From contig NZ_JANFQO010000002.1 of assembly GCF_024437735.1 (NCBI RefSeq), positions 248,001 to 312,000 of the forward strand: a DNA stretch of 64,000 nucleotides, given 5' to 3'. Both the position numbers and the translations under genes were made by a program. Shown here piece after piece: positions 47,008-59,836 of the stretch. This DNA is from Tahibacter harae (lineage in GTDB: Bacteria; Pseudomonadota; Gammaproteobacteria; Xanthomonadales; Rhodanobacteraceae). The notes below the pieces were generated by a model. It saw only the letters and a list, made by a program, of their open reading frames with translations. It did not search any database and was not told where the DNA came from. Positions within the stretch are counted from its first letter, which is position 1, and every line of letters starts with the position of its first letter.

Positions 47008-49002
47008 ATGCAAACCCGATATCTGCCGTTGCCGCTGGCGGCTGCGCTGGCGCTGCTGTCCGGCTGTGTCGCCGTGTCGCGCCGCGAAGGCGCAGCCAAT
47101 GTCGAACAGCTGCTGCAGCCGCGCCTGAGCACGCCGTTCCAATGGCGTGCCGACCCGTCCGCCGCGGTTATCGACGCCCGCGCCGCCGAGCTGCTGGCAC
47201 AACCGCTCACACCGCTGAGCGCCTTCCAGCTGGCCCAGCTGCGCAATCCGGCCATCGCCAGCCATTACGCCGAACTGGGCATCGCCCAGGCTGCGGTGGT
47301 CGAAGCCAGCCGCATAGGCAACCCCGGCTTCTCCATCGCTTCAAGCAAGGAGCAGGGCCCGGCCAAGATCACCACCGGCGTCAGCCTGCCGCTCAGCGAC
47401 CTGCTGCTGTTGTCCTCGCGCCGCCAGTTCGCCGCCGGCGAATACGAGCGCAGCCAGCTGCTGATCGCCCAGGCGCTGTTTGATCTGGCCGCCGACACCG
47501 CCTCGGACTGGTACGCCGCCGCCGGTGCCGAACAGGTCGCCGCCATGCGTGCGGCCGTGGCCGAGGCGGCGGACGCCTCGGCCGAGCTGGCCAGGCGTTT
47601 CCACGACGCCGGCAATATCAGCGCGCTGCAGCTCAAGCTGGAACAGGCCGCCGCGAGCCAGGCGCGCATCGCCGCTGCCGCCGCCCGGGCCGAGGCCCAG
47701 CGCGCGCGGCTGGCGCTGAACACACGCATGGGGCTGTCCGGCGCCGAAGCCGCGCGCTGGCGGCTGGACCTGCCGCTGCTGGCGCCGGTGGAAACCGAGG
47801 ACGAGGCCGCCGGCCTGCTCGCCCTGGCGCAGCAGCAGCGGCTGGATCTCGCCGCCGCCCGGCGCGACGTGGAATTGCTGGACCAGGCGCTGAAACTGGT
47901 GCGGCGCTGGCGTCTGCTGGGCAACGTGGAGGTCGGCTATGAACGCGAGAAGGAAAGCGACGGCAGCCGTTCGCGCGGCCCCACCCTGACCCTGGCGATC
48001 CCGCTGTTCAACCAGGGCCAGGCCGCCATCGCCCGCGCCGAAGCCCAGCTGGAACAGGGCCGCGCCAGCCTGGCGCAGCTGCAACTCGGCGTGGACAACG
48101 CCGTGCGCCTGGGCGTGGAACAGGTCGCCGCCCAGCGCGCCATCGTCGCCGATTACCGCGACGCCCTGGTGCCGCAGCGCGAGGCCGTGGTGCAGCGCGA
48201 GCTGGAACGCTTCAACTACATGCTGATCGGCGCGTTTGAACTGCTGCTGGCGCGGCAGCAGGAATACGACGCCTACCAGGGCTATCTGCTGGCCGTGCGC
48301 GACTACTGGCAGGCCCGGGTGGAACTGGCCCGCGCGGTAGGCGCGGAGCTGCCCAGCACCGCGGCAGCGCGCACCCGCGCGCTGGGCGTGGAATCCGTGC
48401 TGCAGCCGGCGGCCGGGGCCGGCAGCGGACACGGCGGACATGGCAACCACGGCCAGATCAACGACAAGGCGCAGGACCACAGCGCACACGGCAAGCCGCA
48501 GCAGGATGGTGCCGGCGGCGGCCATGCGGGCCGCGGCACGCAGGAGCCTGCCGACGGCAAATCGCAGGATGCCGGCGATCACAGCGCGCATCAGGGGCAG
48601 AGCGGCGAGTCGCAGGATCACAGCACTCACCAGATGCGGAGCCACGAGTCGCAGGATCACAGCGCCCATCAGAAGCAGAGCGGCACCGCGCAAGACCACA
48701 GCAAGCACCGTGACGGCCAGGACGACGAAGCCGGCAACGGCCACGAAGGCCATGGCGATCACGGCAAGCAGCCGCTCCCTGCGAATCCGGCCGGCCCCAG
48801 GAACGAAAGCACCGGCAGCAGCCACGAAAACCACTCCGGTCACAGCAACCGAAACAGCGACGGCAACGACGCAGGCCACGGCGACCACAGCAGCCGCCAG
48901 AACACCGGCAACAAGAAACCAGAAGCCGCCGACGACCACAGCCAGCACCACAACCACGGCGACCACAACGCCGCCCAGCCGCCCCACGGAGCCCAGCCAT
49001 GA
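47008..49002 (+). CDS. TolC-family outer-membrane lipoprotein with long histidine-rich tail
   Basis: 664 residues. A lipoprotein signal (LALLSGC, lipid Cys about 20) is followed by two outer-membrane efflux protein repeats with long helices (about 70-450), as in TolC/CusC. From about residue 470 the protein continues into a tail of some 195 residues made almost only of His, Gly, Asp, Ser, Gln and Lys, with the repeats SQDHSTHQ, SQDHSAHQ, AQDHSKH and later GHGDH units. Ordinary TolC-like proteins stop before this. The tail should bind many Cu or Zn ions, either outside the barrel or in the periplasm. The stop overlaps the oxidase start (ATGA), so the two are made together. No inner-membrane or adaptor subunit is beside it. 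Confidence 0.87.
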   Translation: MQTRYLPLPLAAALALLSGCVAVSRREGAANVEQLLQPRLSTPFQWRADPSAAVIDARAAELLAQPLTPLSAFQLAQLRNPAIASHYAELGIAQAAVVEASRIGNPGFSIASSKEQGPAKITTGVSLPLSDLLLLSSRRQFAAGEYERSQLLIAQALFDLAADTASDWYAAAGAEQVAAMRAAVAEAADASAELARRFHDAGNISALQLKLEQAAASQARIAAAAARAEAQRARLALNTRMGLSGAEAARWRLDLPLLAPVETEDEAAGLLALAQQQRLDLAAARRDVELLDQALKLVRRWRLLGNVEVGYEREKESDGSRSRGPTLTLAIPLFNQGQAAIARAEAQLEQGRASLAQLQLGVDNAVRLGVEQVAAQRAIVADYRDALVPQREAVVQRELERFNYMLIGAFELLLARQQEYDAYQGYLLAVRDYWQARVELARAVGAELPSTAAARTRALGVESVLQPAAGAGSGHGGHGNHGQINDKAQDHSAHGKPQQDGAGGGHAGRGTQEPADGKSQDAGDHSAHQGQSGESQDHSTHQMRSHESQDHSAHQKQSGTAQDHSKHRDGQDDEAGNGHEGHGDHGKQPLPANPAGPRNESTGSSHENHSGHSNRNSDGNDAGHGDHSSRQNTGNKKPEAADDHSQHHNHGDHNAAQPPHGAQP

Positions 49003-50390
49003 CCACCCGACGCGAACTGCTGCAACTGATGGGCGCCGGTGGCGCCGGCCTGATCGCCGCCGCCGCGGCGCGGCCGCTGCAGGCCCAGCCCGGCGGCGAT
49101 GCGCTGCCGCGGCGCCAGGGCCGCAGCGCCCAGGGCTACCGGCCCGTGCGCACGCTCAACGGCTGGACCCTGCCTTACCGCATGAACAACGGGGTAAAGG
49201 AATTCCACCTCGTCGCCGAGGAGATCGAGCACGAATTCGCCCCCGGCGCGCGCGCGCGCTGCTGGGGCTACAACGGCACCACGCCGGGGCCGACCATCGA
49301 GGCCGTCGAAGGCGACCGCGTGCGCATCTTCGTCACCAACCGGCTCAAGGAAGGCACTACCGTGCACTGGCACGGCATAGACCTGCCCAACGGCTTCGAC
49401 GGCATCAGCGGCCTGAACCAGCCGCGCATCGAGCCCGGCGAGACCTATGTATACGAGTACACACTGAAACAGCACGGCACCCACATGTACCACCCGCATG
49501 CCGACGAAATGACCCAGATGGCGTTCGGCATGATGGGCCTGTTCATCATCCATCCCAAGGACGGCGAGGAAGAACCCATCGACCGCGACTACGCCTTCCT
49601 GCTGCACAACTGGGCGCTGCATCCGGGCACCTACCGGCCGGATCCGTCGGTGATGCAGGACTTCGACCTATGGACCTTCAATTCGCGCGTATTCCCGGCC
49701 ATCGACCCCGTCGTGATGCGCACCGGCGAGCGCCTGCGCCTGCGCATAGGCAACCTGTCGATGTGGAACCACCCCATCCACATGCACAGCAACCCGTTCT
49801 GGGTCACGGGTTCGGACGCCGGCCGCTGGCCGCGGGCGCAGTGGCGGCGCGAAGTGACCGAGATCGTCGGCGTGGGCCAGATGCGCGATCTGGAATTCGT
49901 CGCCACCGAGCCCGGCGACTGGGCCCTGCACTGCCACATGGCCCATCACACCATGGGCCCCATGGGTCACGAGATCCCCAACACCGTCGGCGTGGACCAG
50001 CGCGGCGTGGAAGCGCGCATACGCAAGCTGCTGCCGGGCTACATGGCCATGGGCAAGGACGGCATGTCCGAGCACAGCGAGCATGTCGCCATGGGCATGC
50101 AGGGGCCGGAGAACACCTTGCCCATGATGGCCGGCCAGGGCCAGTTCGGCCCGATCGAGATGGGCGGCATGTTCACCGTGGTCAAGGTGCGCGACGATCA
50201 GGCGGCAGACGACTACGGCGATCCAGGCTGGTACCGTTATCCCAAGGACCAGATCGCGCGCCGCGTCAGCAGCGATCCGGATTTCGGCCAGCCGCAGCGG
50301 CGTGATCCTTACGGCAAGGCAGCCGCGCGTCCCGCGACGCCGGCAGCGCCGCCCATGGATCATTCCGGCCACGGCAAACACGGAGACTGA
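48999..50390 (+). CDS. Two-domain multicopper oxidase, Tat-exported
   Basis: 463 residues. The N-terminus TTRRELLQLMGAGGAGLIAA is a twin-arginine-like signal. All copper ligands are present: HWHG (about 122), YHPHAD (about 164), NHPIHMH (about 259) and LHCHMAHHTMGPM (about 310; His-Cys-His, axial Met). Only about 95 residues separate HPHA from HPIHMH, so the enzyme has two cupredoxin domains rather than three as in CopA/CueO. A C-terminal extension of about 120 residues is rich in Met, His and Gly (MAMGKDGMSEHSEHVAMGM) and ends DHSGHGKHGD, probably another copper-binding part. It presumably oxidises Cu(I) in the periplasm. It overlaps the TolC-like gene by ATGA and is followed by the NTF2-fold protein after two bases. 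Confidence 0.9.
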   Translation: MTTRRELLQLMGAGGAGLIAAAAARPLQAQPGGDALPRRQGRSAQGYRPVRTLNGWTLPYRMNNGVKEFHLVAEEIEHEFAPGARARCWGYNGTTPGPTIEAVEGDRVRIFVTNRLKEGTTVHWHGIDLPNGFDGISGLNQPRIEPGETYVYEYTLKQHGTHMYHPHADEMTQMAFGMMGLFIIHPKDGEEEPIDRDYAFLLHNWALHPGTYRPDPSVMQDFDLWTFNSRVFPAIDPVVMRTGERLRLRIGNLSMWNHPIHMHSNPFWVTGSDAGRWPRAQWRREVTEIVGVGQMRDLEFVATEPGDWALHCHMAHHTMGPMGHEIPNTVGVDQRGVEARIRKLLPGYMAMGKDGMSEHSEHVAMGMQGPENTLPMMAGQGQFGPIEMGGMFTVVKVRDDQAADDYGDPGWYRYPKDQIARRVSSDPDFGQPQRRDPYGKAAARPATPAAPPMDHSGHGKHGD

Positions 50391-50392
50391 TC

Positions 50393-50905
50393 ATGCAAAC
50401 CGCACCGCCACGGCCGATCCGCGCCGCCCTGATCCTGGCCACCGTCCTGTTCGCCGCGGCCGCCGCGGCGACGGAGCCGCGGGTGGAACAGCCGGCCGCG
50501 CCCGCCCTGCCCGATCCGGCGGCCACGGCCGCGGCCGCCGTGGCGGAACAGTTCCACAATGCGCTGCAGCGCGGCCAGGGCGAGGCCGCACTGCAGCTGC
50601 TGGACCCGGCCGTGCAGATCTACGAGGCCGGCCATGTGGAACGCAGCCGCGACGAGTACGCCGCCAGCCACCTCGCCGCCGACATGAGCTATGCCCGCAC
50701 GGCCCAGGCCACGGTGAAATCGCGCAAGGCCGAGGTCGCCGGCGAGCTGGCCTGGGTGGCCAGCGAATCGGAAGTGCAGACCGAACGCCAGGGCAAGCCG
50801 GTCAAGCTCGCCAGCCTGGAAACCCTGGTGCTGAAGAACACGCCGCAGGGCTGGCGCATCGTGCATATCCACTGGTCCTCGCGCGAGCTGAAGCCCGCGC
50901 CCTGA
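50393..50905 (+). CDS. Secreted NTF2-like (DUF4440/SnoaL-type) protein of the copper cluster
   Basis: 170 residues with a signal peptide (cleavage about AAAAAA/TEP). A small alpha+beta NTF2-like domain follows: an N-terminal helix VAEQFHNALQRGQGEAALQL, then strands ending WRIVHIHWSSREL. It begins two bases after the oxidase stop, so it belongs to the same operon. Proteins of this kind often accompany such oxidases; function unknown, perhaps a periplasmic carrier. No metal-binding motif is obvious. Confidence 0.8.
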   Translation: MQTAPPRPIRAALILATVLFAAAAAATEPRVEQPAAPALPDPAATAAAAVAEQFHNALQRGQGEAALQLLDPAVQIYEAGHVERSRDEYAASHLAADMSYARTAQATVKSRKAEVAGELAWVASESEVQTERQGKPVKLASLETLVLKNTPQGWRIVHIHWSSRELKPAP

Positions 50906-50926
50906 ACGGCGCGCCGCGGCAGGAAC

Positions 50927-52957
50927 TCAGCCCAGCCGCCGCAGCACCTGCTCCACCGCCGCGGCATTGTCCGCCTGCAGCTGCGCGATCAGCCGCTGCA
51001 GGCGGCCGTCGCCGAACAGGCGCGCATGCACGGCGGCATAATCGTCGAGCACGCCGCGCGCCGTTTCCAGCAGATCGTCGTAAGCCGCCCACACAATGAA
51101 TTCGTGATAAGGCACCGCCTCGCGCAGCGGCACATCTTCGCTGACCACGATCACGCCCTTGAGCAAGGCCGGCAGCACGCGCAGCTCTTCCAGGGTGTGG
51201 TGATCGCCGGTCTGGTGCACGTTGAGCAGGACGCGGCTGGCGCGGTACAGCGCGCCCACGCCGGCGCCGTCCCAGATGCCGCGGACGTTGCGCAGCGGCA
51301 GGCTCCGTGCGCGCGCCTGGCGCAGCAGCACGGCGCGGCGCGGCTGGCGCGGATCGGCGAAGGTGGCCAGCAGCGGCAGCGGACGCGCCGCGGCGGCGAA
51401 ATCCGGCGCATACAGCAGCGGAGCGATGGCCACACAGCGCGCGAGGTAGTCGCCGTGCCGGCCGCCGGCGGCGATATGGGCCAGGTTCTGCCGGCTGTAA
51501 TCGATTACCGCAGCGGCTTGCAGCAGGCGCTCCAGCCCGGCGATGCGCACCAGATAGCGTTCCTCGCCGCGCCCCGTGGGCACGGTGCCCGCCACCGCGC
51601 CGGCGCTGTCGCGGCCGCCGGGGCGGACCAGGGTGTGTTCCCACTGGAAGGCGATGCGGTGCGCCTGCCTTGTAGAAGAAACGTCATTTTCAACAACGTC
51701 GCCGAAGCACAGGCGCAGAGCCTGCGTGCGCCGCCGCAGCGCCAGGCGGAACAGGGCGACGCAGTAGTCGTGGTATTCGCGCAGGAACGGCGCGGGCCGG
51801 GCGGCATAGATCAGCCAGGATGCGCCGGCAGGCTCAGCTACCGCGCCGGCGGTGCGCGAGCCCGGCCACAGCGCAAGCCACCGGCGCCGCAGCGCGCCGC
51901 GCAGGGCCGAACGCCGCAACCGCGACAGCGCAGCCTCGGCGGCAGCGGCCGCGCCGTCATCCGATGACGCAGCGCCACCCGGCGCCGCGGGCGCGGGCCG
52001 CCCGCCGTCCTGCGCGGGCACCGCCCGGCGTGCGGGCAGCAGCGCCTCCGGCGCGACGACCTTGCCCATGCGTCCGCGCAGCACGTCGAAGACGCCGCGC
52101 AGCAGACAGGCCGCCCGTGCCGGCCGCCGCGGCGCCAGCAGCAGCGCACGTCCCAGTTTCTTGAGCGCTACCAGCGCGGCGACGCCAGTCCCCGCATGCC
52201 GCCGCGCCAGTTCGATCTCGTTGCGCGCGTGGTAGTAGTACATGCCGTCGCGCAGCGCCGGCCAGTCGCGCTGGCTGCCGCCGCCGGCGTGCCACAGGCG
52301 CGCGCGCGGCACCAGCCAGCTGGCCACGCCGGCGTCGCGCAGGCGATAGCAGTAGTCGATTTCCTCGCAGTAGAGGAACCAGGCGCCGTCCAGCCAGCCG
52401 TGTTTCTGCACCAACGCCAGCGGCAGCAGCAGGCAGCTGCCCGCGGCCGCGCCGACGCGGCAGGCCTGCGCCGCATTCCAGCGCGGGCTCCACGGCACCG
52501 CCCGGTCGCGCCGCCACGGCCGCGGCCGGCCGTCAGGCTGCAGATATTTCTGCGGAAAATTCAACACAACCGCGTCGCCGCGCCGGCACAGCGGTGCGCC
52601 GCCGTAGAGCGCGTCGCCATGTTCGCGCCAGGCGGCCATGAGTTCGTGCAGGGTCTGCGCCTCGACCTCGGCATCGCTGTTGAGCAGCAGCAGCGCGGCC
52701 GCGCCCCATTCCTGCGCCTGGCGCAGGGCAGCGGCATGGCCGCCGGCATAACCCCGATTTTCCGCGTTGACGATCAGCCGTACCGCCGGAAACGCCGCGG
52801 CGATGCGCGCGGCGCTGTCGTCGGCCGAGGCATTGTCGACCACGATGACGCGGAAGTTTTCATACGTGGAGGAATACAGCGACGCCAGGCAGTCCAGCGT
52901 CGCCTGCGGCGTATTCCAGTTCAGCACCGAGACGGCGAGCAGCGGCGCTTCAGTCAT
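50927..52957 (-). CDS. Two-domain glycosyltransferase (GT2 plus GT-B-like)
   Basis: 676 residues. The N-terminal GT2 domain (1 to about 290) shows AVSVLNWNTPQATLDCL, VVDNASADDS, LLLNSDAEVE and FLYCEEIDYCYRLRDAGV, the rhamnosyl/galactofuranosyl-transferase-like pattern. After a low-complexity Ala/Pro/Arg linker the C-terminal 300 residues look like a second transferase domain of GT-B type, with LLNVHQTGDHHTLEELRVLPAL and GVIVVSEDVPLREAVPYHE. A bifunctional enzyme adding two sugars is plausible. It overlaps the upstream Wzx-like gene by 8 bp. Signal peptides are absent; it acts on the cytoplasmic face. Confidence 0.85.
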   Translation of the reverse strand: MTEAPLLAVSVLNWNTPQATLDCLASLYSSTYENFRVIVVDNASADDSAARIAAAFPAVRLIVNAENRGYAGGHAAALRQAQEWGAAALLLLNSDAEVEAQTLHELMAAWREHGDALYGGAPLCRRGDAVVLNFPQKYLQPDGRPRPWRRDRAVPWSPRWNAAQACRVGAAAGSCLLLPLALVQKHGWLDGAWFLYCEEIDYCYRLRDAGVASWLVPRARLWHAGGGSQRDWPALRDGMYYYHARNEIELARRHAGTGVAALVALKKLGRALLLAPRRPARAACLLRGVFDVLRGRMGKVVAPEALLPARRAVPAQDGGRPAPAAPGGAASSDDGAAAAAEAALSRLRRSALRGALRRRWLALWPGSRTAGAVAEPAGASWLIYAARPAPFLREYHDYCVALFRLALRRRTQALRLCFGDVVENDVSSTRQAHRIAFQWEHTLVRPGGRDSAGAVAGTVPTGRGEERYLVRIAGLERLLQAAAVIDYSRQNLAHIAAGGRHGDYLARCVAIAPLLYAPDFAAAARPLPLLATFADPRQPRRAVLLRQARARSLPLRNVRGIWDGAGVGALYRASRVLLNVHQTGDHHTLEELRVLPALLKGVIVVSEDVPLREAVPYHEFIVWAAYDDLLETARGVLDDYAAVHARLFGDGRLQRLIAQLQADNAAAVEQVLRRLG

Positions 52958-54179
52958 GCGCCGGCTCCACCCGCGGCAGCCCTGTCCAGGGCACGAAGGC
53001 CAGCTGCACCAGGCCGCAGACCAGCCAGGCCAGCGCGCCGGCCGTGAACCCCAGCGACGGGGTCAGTCTCAGCAGCACGGCCAGTTGCAGCGCCAGGGTC
53101 AGGCCGTTGATCAGCGCAAGGCGGCGGTGGCGGCGCTGCGCCAGCAGCCAGGCGCCGAACGGCGCATAGATCGCCAGCGCGGCCACGCCCAGCAGCATCA
53201 GGCGCAGCGGCGCAGCCAGTACTGCGGCGGTAGCCGCATCGTGCAGCCACAGCCGCAGCAGCGGCGGTGCGAGCGACGCCAGCAGCAGGCTGGGCACAAC
53301 CACCAACAGCAGCGAAGCCCGCAGCATGGCCCGCAGCTCCCGGCGCGGCGCGGCCGCCGCGGCCAGGCGCGGCAGGAACGCGCGCTGTATGGGCATCTGT
53401 AACTGCAGCAGCGACAGCACCACCGTGGCGGCGAGGAAATAGCGGCCGTAGTCGGCCGCCGGCAGCAGCACCGCCAGCACCAGCCGGTCGACCTGGCCGG
53501 TGAGCAGGCCCAGCGCCGCTGCCGGCGCATACGCGGCGACGGCGCGGCCCGCGGCATACGCGGTTGCCGCGGGCGCGGCCGGCGCCTGCGCCCGCACCGC
53601 GCGCAGGTTCAGCACCAGCTCGACCAGGCCGATCAGCACGAACGGCAGCAGCCAGGCCACGGCGCTGGCTTGCCATTGGGTAATCAGCAGCAGGGCCAGC
53701 GCGTGCTTGCACAGCAGCGCCAGGGCCAGGCGGCGATTTGCCTCGCCATGGCGCTGCAGGCCGTTCCAGTAGCCCAGCGCGGCGCCGTTGCAGAACTGGA
53801 ACAGCCATTGCACCAGGGCCAGGCGCAATGGCCAGGCCAGGGCCGCGTCCGGCGGATACAGCGCCAGCAGCGCCTGTCCCGCCACGAATAGCGGCAGCGC
53901 CAGCCGCAGATAGCTGCGCAGATAGGCGCCGAAAACCGCCGGCGCCCGCTCCGGCGCCGCCGCGAGATCGCGCAGCAGCGGCGGCCCCAGGGCCAGCTCC
54001 AGCGCGAACAGCAGGCCTTGCAGGGCCAGGCACTGCGCCACCAGGCCCCACTGTGCCGGACCCAGCAGGCGCAGATACAGCGGCAGCAGAAATACGGTCA
54101 CCGCCGCCATCAGCAGCAGCTGGCCGTAATTGGCGAGCAGATTCAGCGCCAGCTGCCGGCGCGGCGCGATGGCGTTCAT
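52950..54179 (-). CDS. Wzx-like polysaccharide flippase
   Basis: 409 residues with about 12 predicted membrane helices and no soluble domain. The start, LLANYGQLLLMAAVTVFLLPLYLRLLGPAQWG, split here as LLANYGQLLL and LYLRLLGPAQWG, is characteristic of the polysaccharide biosynthesis/oligosaccharide flippase (MOP) superfamily. It probably moves a lipid-linked glycan made with the coupled glycosyltransferase to the periplasm. The rest of the pathway (polymerase, initiating transferase) is not nearby. It is divergent from the hybrid kinase gene. Confidence 0.87.
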   Translation of the reverse strand: MNAIAPRRQLALNLLANYGQLLLMAAVTVFLLPLYLRLLGPAQWGLVAQCLALQGLLFALELALGPPLLRDLAAAPERAPAVFGAYLRSYLRLALPLFVAGQALLALYPPDAALAWPLRLALVQWLFQFCNGAALGYWNGLQRHGEANRRLALALLCKHALALLLITQWQASAVAWLLPFVLIGLVELVLNLRAVRAQAPAAPAATAYAAGRAVAAYAPAAALGLLTGQVDRLVLAVLLPAADYGRYFLAATVVLSLLQLQMPIQRAFLPRLAAAAAPRRELRAMLRASLLLVVVPSLLLASLAPPLLRLWLHDAATAAVLAAPLRLMLLGVAALAIYAPFGAWLLAQRRHRRLALINGLTLALQLAVLLRLTPSLGFTAGALAWLVCGLVQLAFVPWTGLPRVEPAHD

Positions 54180-54483
54180 GCGCTGCCGCCGGCCGCGCCG
54201 CGCGTTGCATTGCGTCTTGGCAAACCTTCCTCCCCGCGGCGCCGCCGCTTTCCCCGCCAGCCAACGTGCACGTCCTTCCTTCCCGGCCGGGCAGTATTTT
54301 CACCCAGAGAAACCATTCGTAACCGTACAGGCCGAGGCGCCGGAAATTATTTCGCTACCATGGCCTGGCGTGCTTCTACGCCTGCGGCCGGACGGGAATT
54401 TCCGTTCGCCGCCGTATCGATCCAGGGTCCCGCGGTGCTCCTGTGGCAGGCGGTCGCGTTGCAGCGGAATGCAGGAATCGTCG
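54180..54483. other. Divergent spacer between flippase and hybrid kinase
   Basis: 304 bp. On the minus strand TTACGA and AATACT are 18 bp apart (about 54292-54321) and may be the flippase promoter; on the plus strand TACCAT occurs at about 54355. Both are weak. No gene is seen. Confidence 0.35.
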
Positions 54484-58154
<3,671 letters not shown>

Positions 58155-58155
<1 letters not shown>

Positions 58156-58988
58156 TGGCCAGGCCGGACGTCGAGGAAGTCGAGGTCGAACTGTTCGTGC
58201 GCGCGCTCAAGCTGCGCCACGGCTACGATTTCGGCGAATACGCCCGCGCCTCGCTCCGCCGCCGCGTCAACGCGCTGGTGCAGAGCCTGGGCACGGAGAC
58301 CATCAGCGAGCTGACCGCGCGCGTGCTGCGCGACGACACCTTGCTGCCGCGCATCATCGCCGGGCTGTCGGTGCCGGTGTCGGAGATGTTCCGCGACCCG
58401 CCGGTGTTCCGCAAACTGCGCGACGAGGTGCTGCCGCTGCTGGCCTCGTATCCGCGCATCAATATCTGGCAGGCCGGCTGCGCCTTCGGCCAGGAGGTCT
58501 ATTCCCTGGCTATACTGCTGCACGAGGCCGGCCTGTACGACCGCAGCCAGATCTACGCCACCGATTTCAGCGACGCCGCCATCGCCCGCGCCCAGGAAGG
58601 CATTTTCCCGGCGCGCGAGGCGCGCCTGTATTCGGAGAACTATCTTGCCGCCGGCGGCCGCCATTCGCTGGCCGACTACTACCACGCGCGCTACGAGCTG
58701 ATCACCATTGACGACGCGCTCAAGCGCAATGTGACGTTCGCCAACCACAACCTGGTCTGCGACGGGGTATTTTGCGAAGCCCACCTGATCCTGTGCCGCA
58801 ACGTGCTGATCTATTTCACCGACCCGCTGCAGAACCACGTGCTGGAACTGTTCCGCGACAGCCTGGTGCGCAGCGGGTTTCTCTGCCTGGGCACGCGCGA
58901 GAACATTTCCTTCGCCCGCGCCGCGCGCGATTTCCGCGCCCTCGACGCCCGCCTGCGCATCTTCCAGCTAGAACAGTCCCGGCCATGA
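58155..58988 (+). CDS. cheR: CheR-type protein glutamate methyltransferase
   Basis: 277 residues. The N-terminal helical domain (YDFGEYARASLRRRVNALVQ) is followed by the SAM-binding domain with WQAGCAFGQEVYSLA, IYATDFSDAA and HLILCRNVLIYF, the standard CheR motifs; GQEV replaces the more usual GEEP. It would methylate glutamates of a receptor or receptor-like protein; no chemoreceptor is encoded here, so the target may be the adjacent kinase or a distant protein. ATG 58155 is chosen for its TGATG overlap with the kinase stop; an ATG at 58140 is also possible. Confidence 0.9.
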
Positions 58989-59560
58989 GGCCGCGCACGG
59001 ATGTGCTGGTGCTGGGCTGTTCCGCCGGCGGCCTGCGCGCCCTGCACATACTGCTGGCCGGGCTGGATACGCGCCTGGCCCTGCCGGTGGTTGCGGTCTG
59101 CCATACCGGCTCGGACGATGTCAGCCTGCTGTGCGAACTGCTCAACCGCTCCAGCACGCTGCCGGTGCACGAAGCCATGGAACGCACCACGCCGCAGGCG
59201 GGCCACGTCTATATCGCGCCGTCGGGCTATCACCTGCTGCTGGGCGGCGACGGCCGCTTCGCCCTGTCGGTGGACCCGCGCGTAGGCTTCGCCCGGCCGT
59301 CGATCGACGTGCTGTTTGAAAGCGCCGCCGACGCCCATGGCCCGCGCTGCGCCGGCCTGGTCATGACCGGCGCCAACAGCGACGGCGCGCTGGGCCTGGC
59401 GCGCATACGCGCGCACGGCGGACTCGGCCTGGTGCAGGATCCGGCCGAAGCCGAAGTCAGCGTAATGCCCGCTGCCGCCCTGGCGCAGGCCGGCGCCGAC
59501 CACTGCCTGCCGCTGGCGCAGCTGGCGCCGCTGCTGAACCGCCTGTTTGCGCCGGAATAA
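58985..59560 (+). CDS. cheB: Stand-alone CheB-type methylesterase domain
   Basis: 191 residues containing only the CheB catalytic domain. Ser13 in GCSAGG, a His in AVCHTGS and an Asp in MTGANSDGA form the expected triad, and YIAPSGYHLLL is conserved. The N-terminal receiver of chemotaxis CheB is missing, as in CheB proteins of non-chemotactic modules. It overlaps cheR by ATGA, so kinase, methyltransferase and esterase are one translationally coupled unit. It probably removes the methyl groups that CheR adds. Confidence 0.9.
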   Translation: MRPRTDVLVLGCSAGGLRALHILLAGLDTRLALPVVAVCHTGSDDVSLLCELLNRSSTLPVHEAMERTTPQAGHVYIAPSGYHLLLGGDGRFALSVDPRVGFARPSIDVLFESAADAHGPRCAGLVMTGANSDGALGLARIRAHGGLGLVQDPAEAEVSVMPAAALAQAGADHCLPLAQLAPLLNRLFAPE

Positions 59561-59653
59561 GGGCCGCCGCGCAGTGGATCCGCAGCGTGGCGGACAGCGC
59601 GCGGCCTTGGCGCACGGCGGCCATGGCCGGCGCGTGCCGTTCCTTTGAATTTT

Positions 59654-59836
59654 TCAGCCGATTTCCAACGGCCGCAGTTTCGGCACCACCGGCACATCCA
59701 GCGGCGGCGCGTCGGTGGGCCGGTGCGTGTTCTTGCGCGGATCCGGCGGATCTTCCTCGCCCGGTTCACGCTGCGGCAGGTCGGCCGGATCGGGCACGCC
59801 GTGTATGCGCCCGGGCGCGAACTTGCCCGGCCTCAC
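59654..59836 (-). CDS. Hypothetical 60-aa proline/acidic-rich protein
   Basis: GTG at 59836 overlaps the stop of the upstream DUF3309 gene (GTGA). The 60-residue product is polar and rich in Pro, Asp, Glu and Arg (DPADLPQREPGEEDPPDP) and ends PVVPKLRPLEIG. No membrane helix, no family that I recognise. The overlap with a well-supported mini-gene and the clear codon bias of the frame suggest it is real and made by coupled translation. Confidence 0.55.
   Translation of the reverse strand: MRPGKFAPGRIHGVPDPADLPQREPGEEDPPDPRKNTHRPTDAPPLDVPVVPKLRPLEIG

Noticed and set aside
47341-48987. Minus-strand frame opposite the TolC-like gene, rich in Val/Ala/Gly
   Set aside because: It is the antisense of the His-rich repeats (GTG/GAC repeats read as Val, Ala), not a membrane protein.
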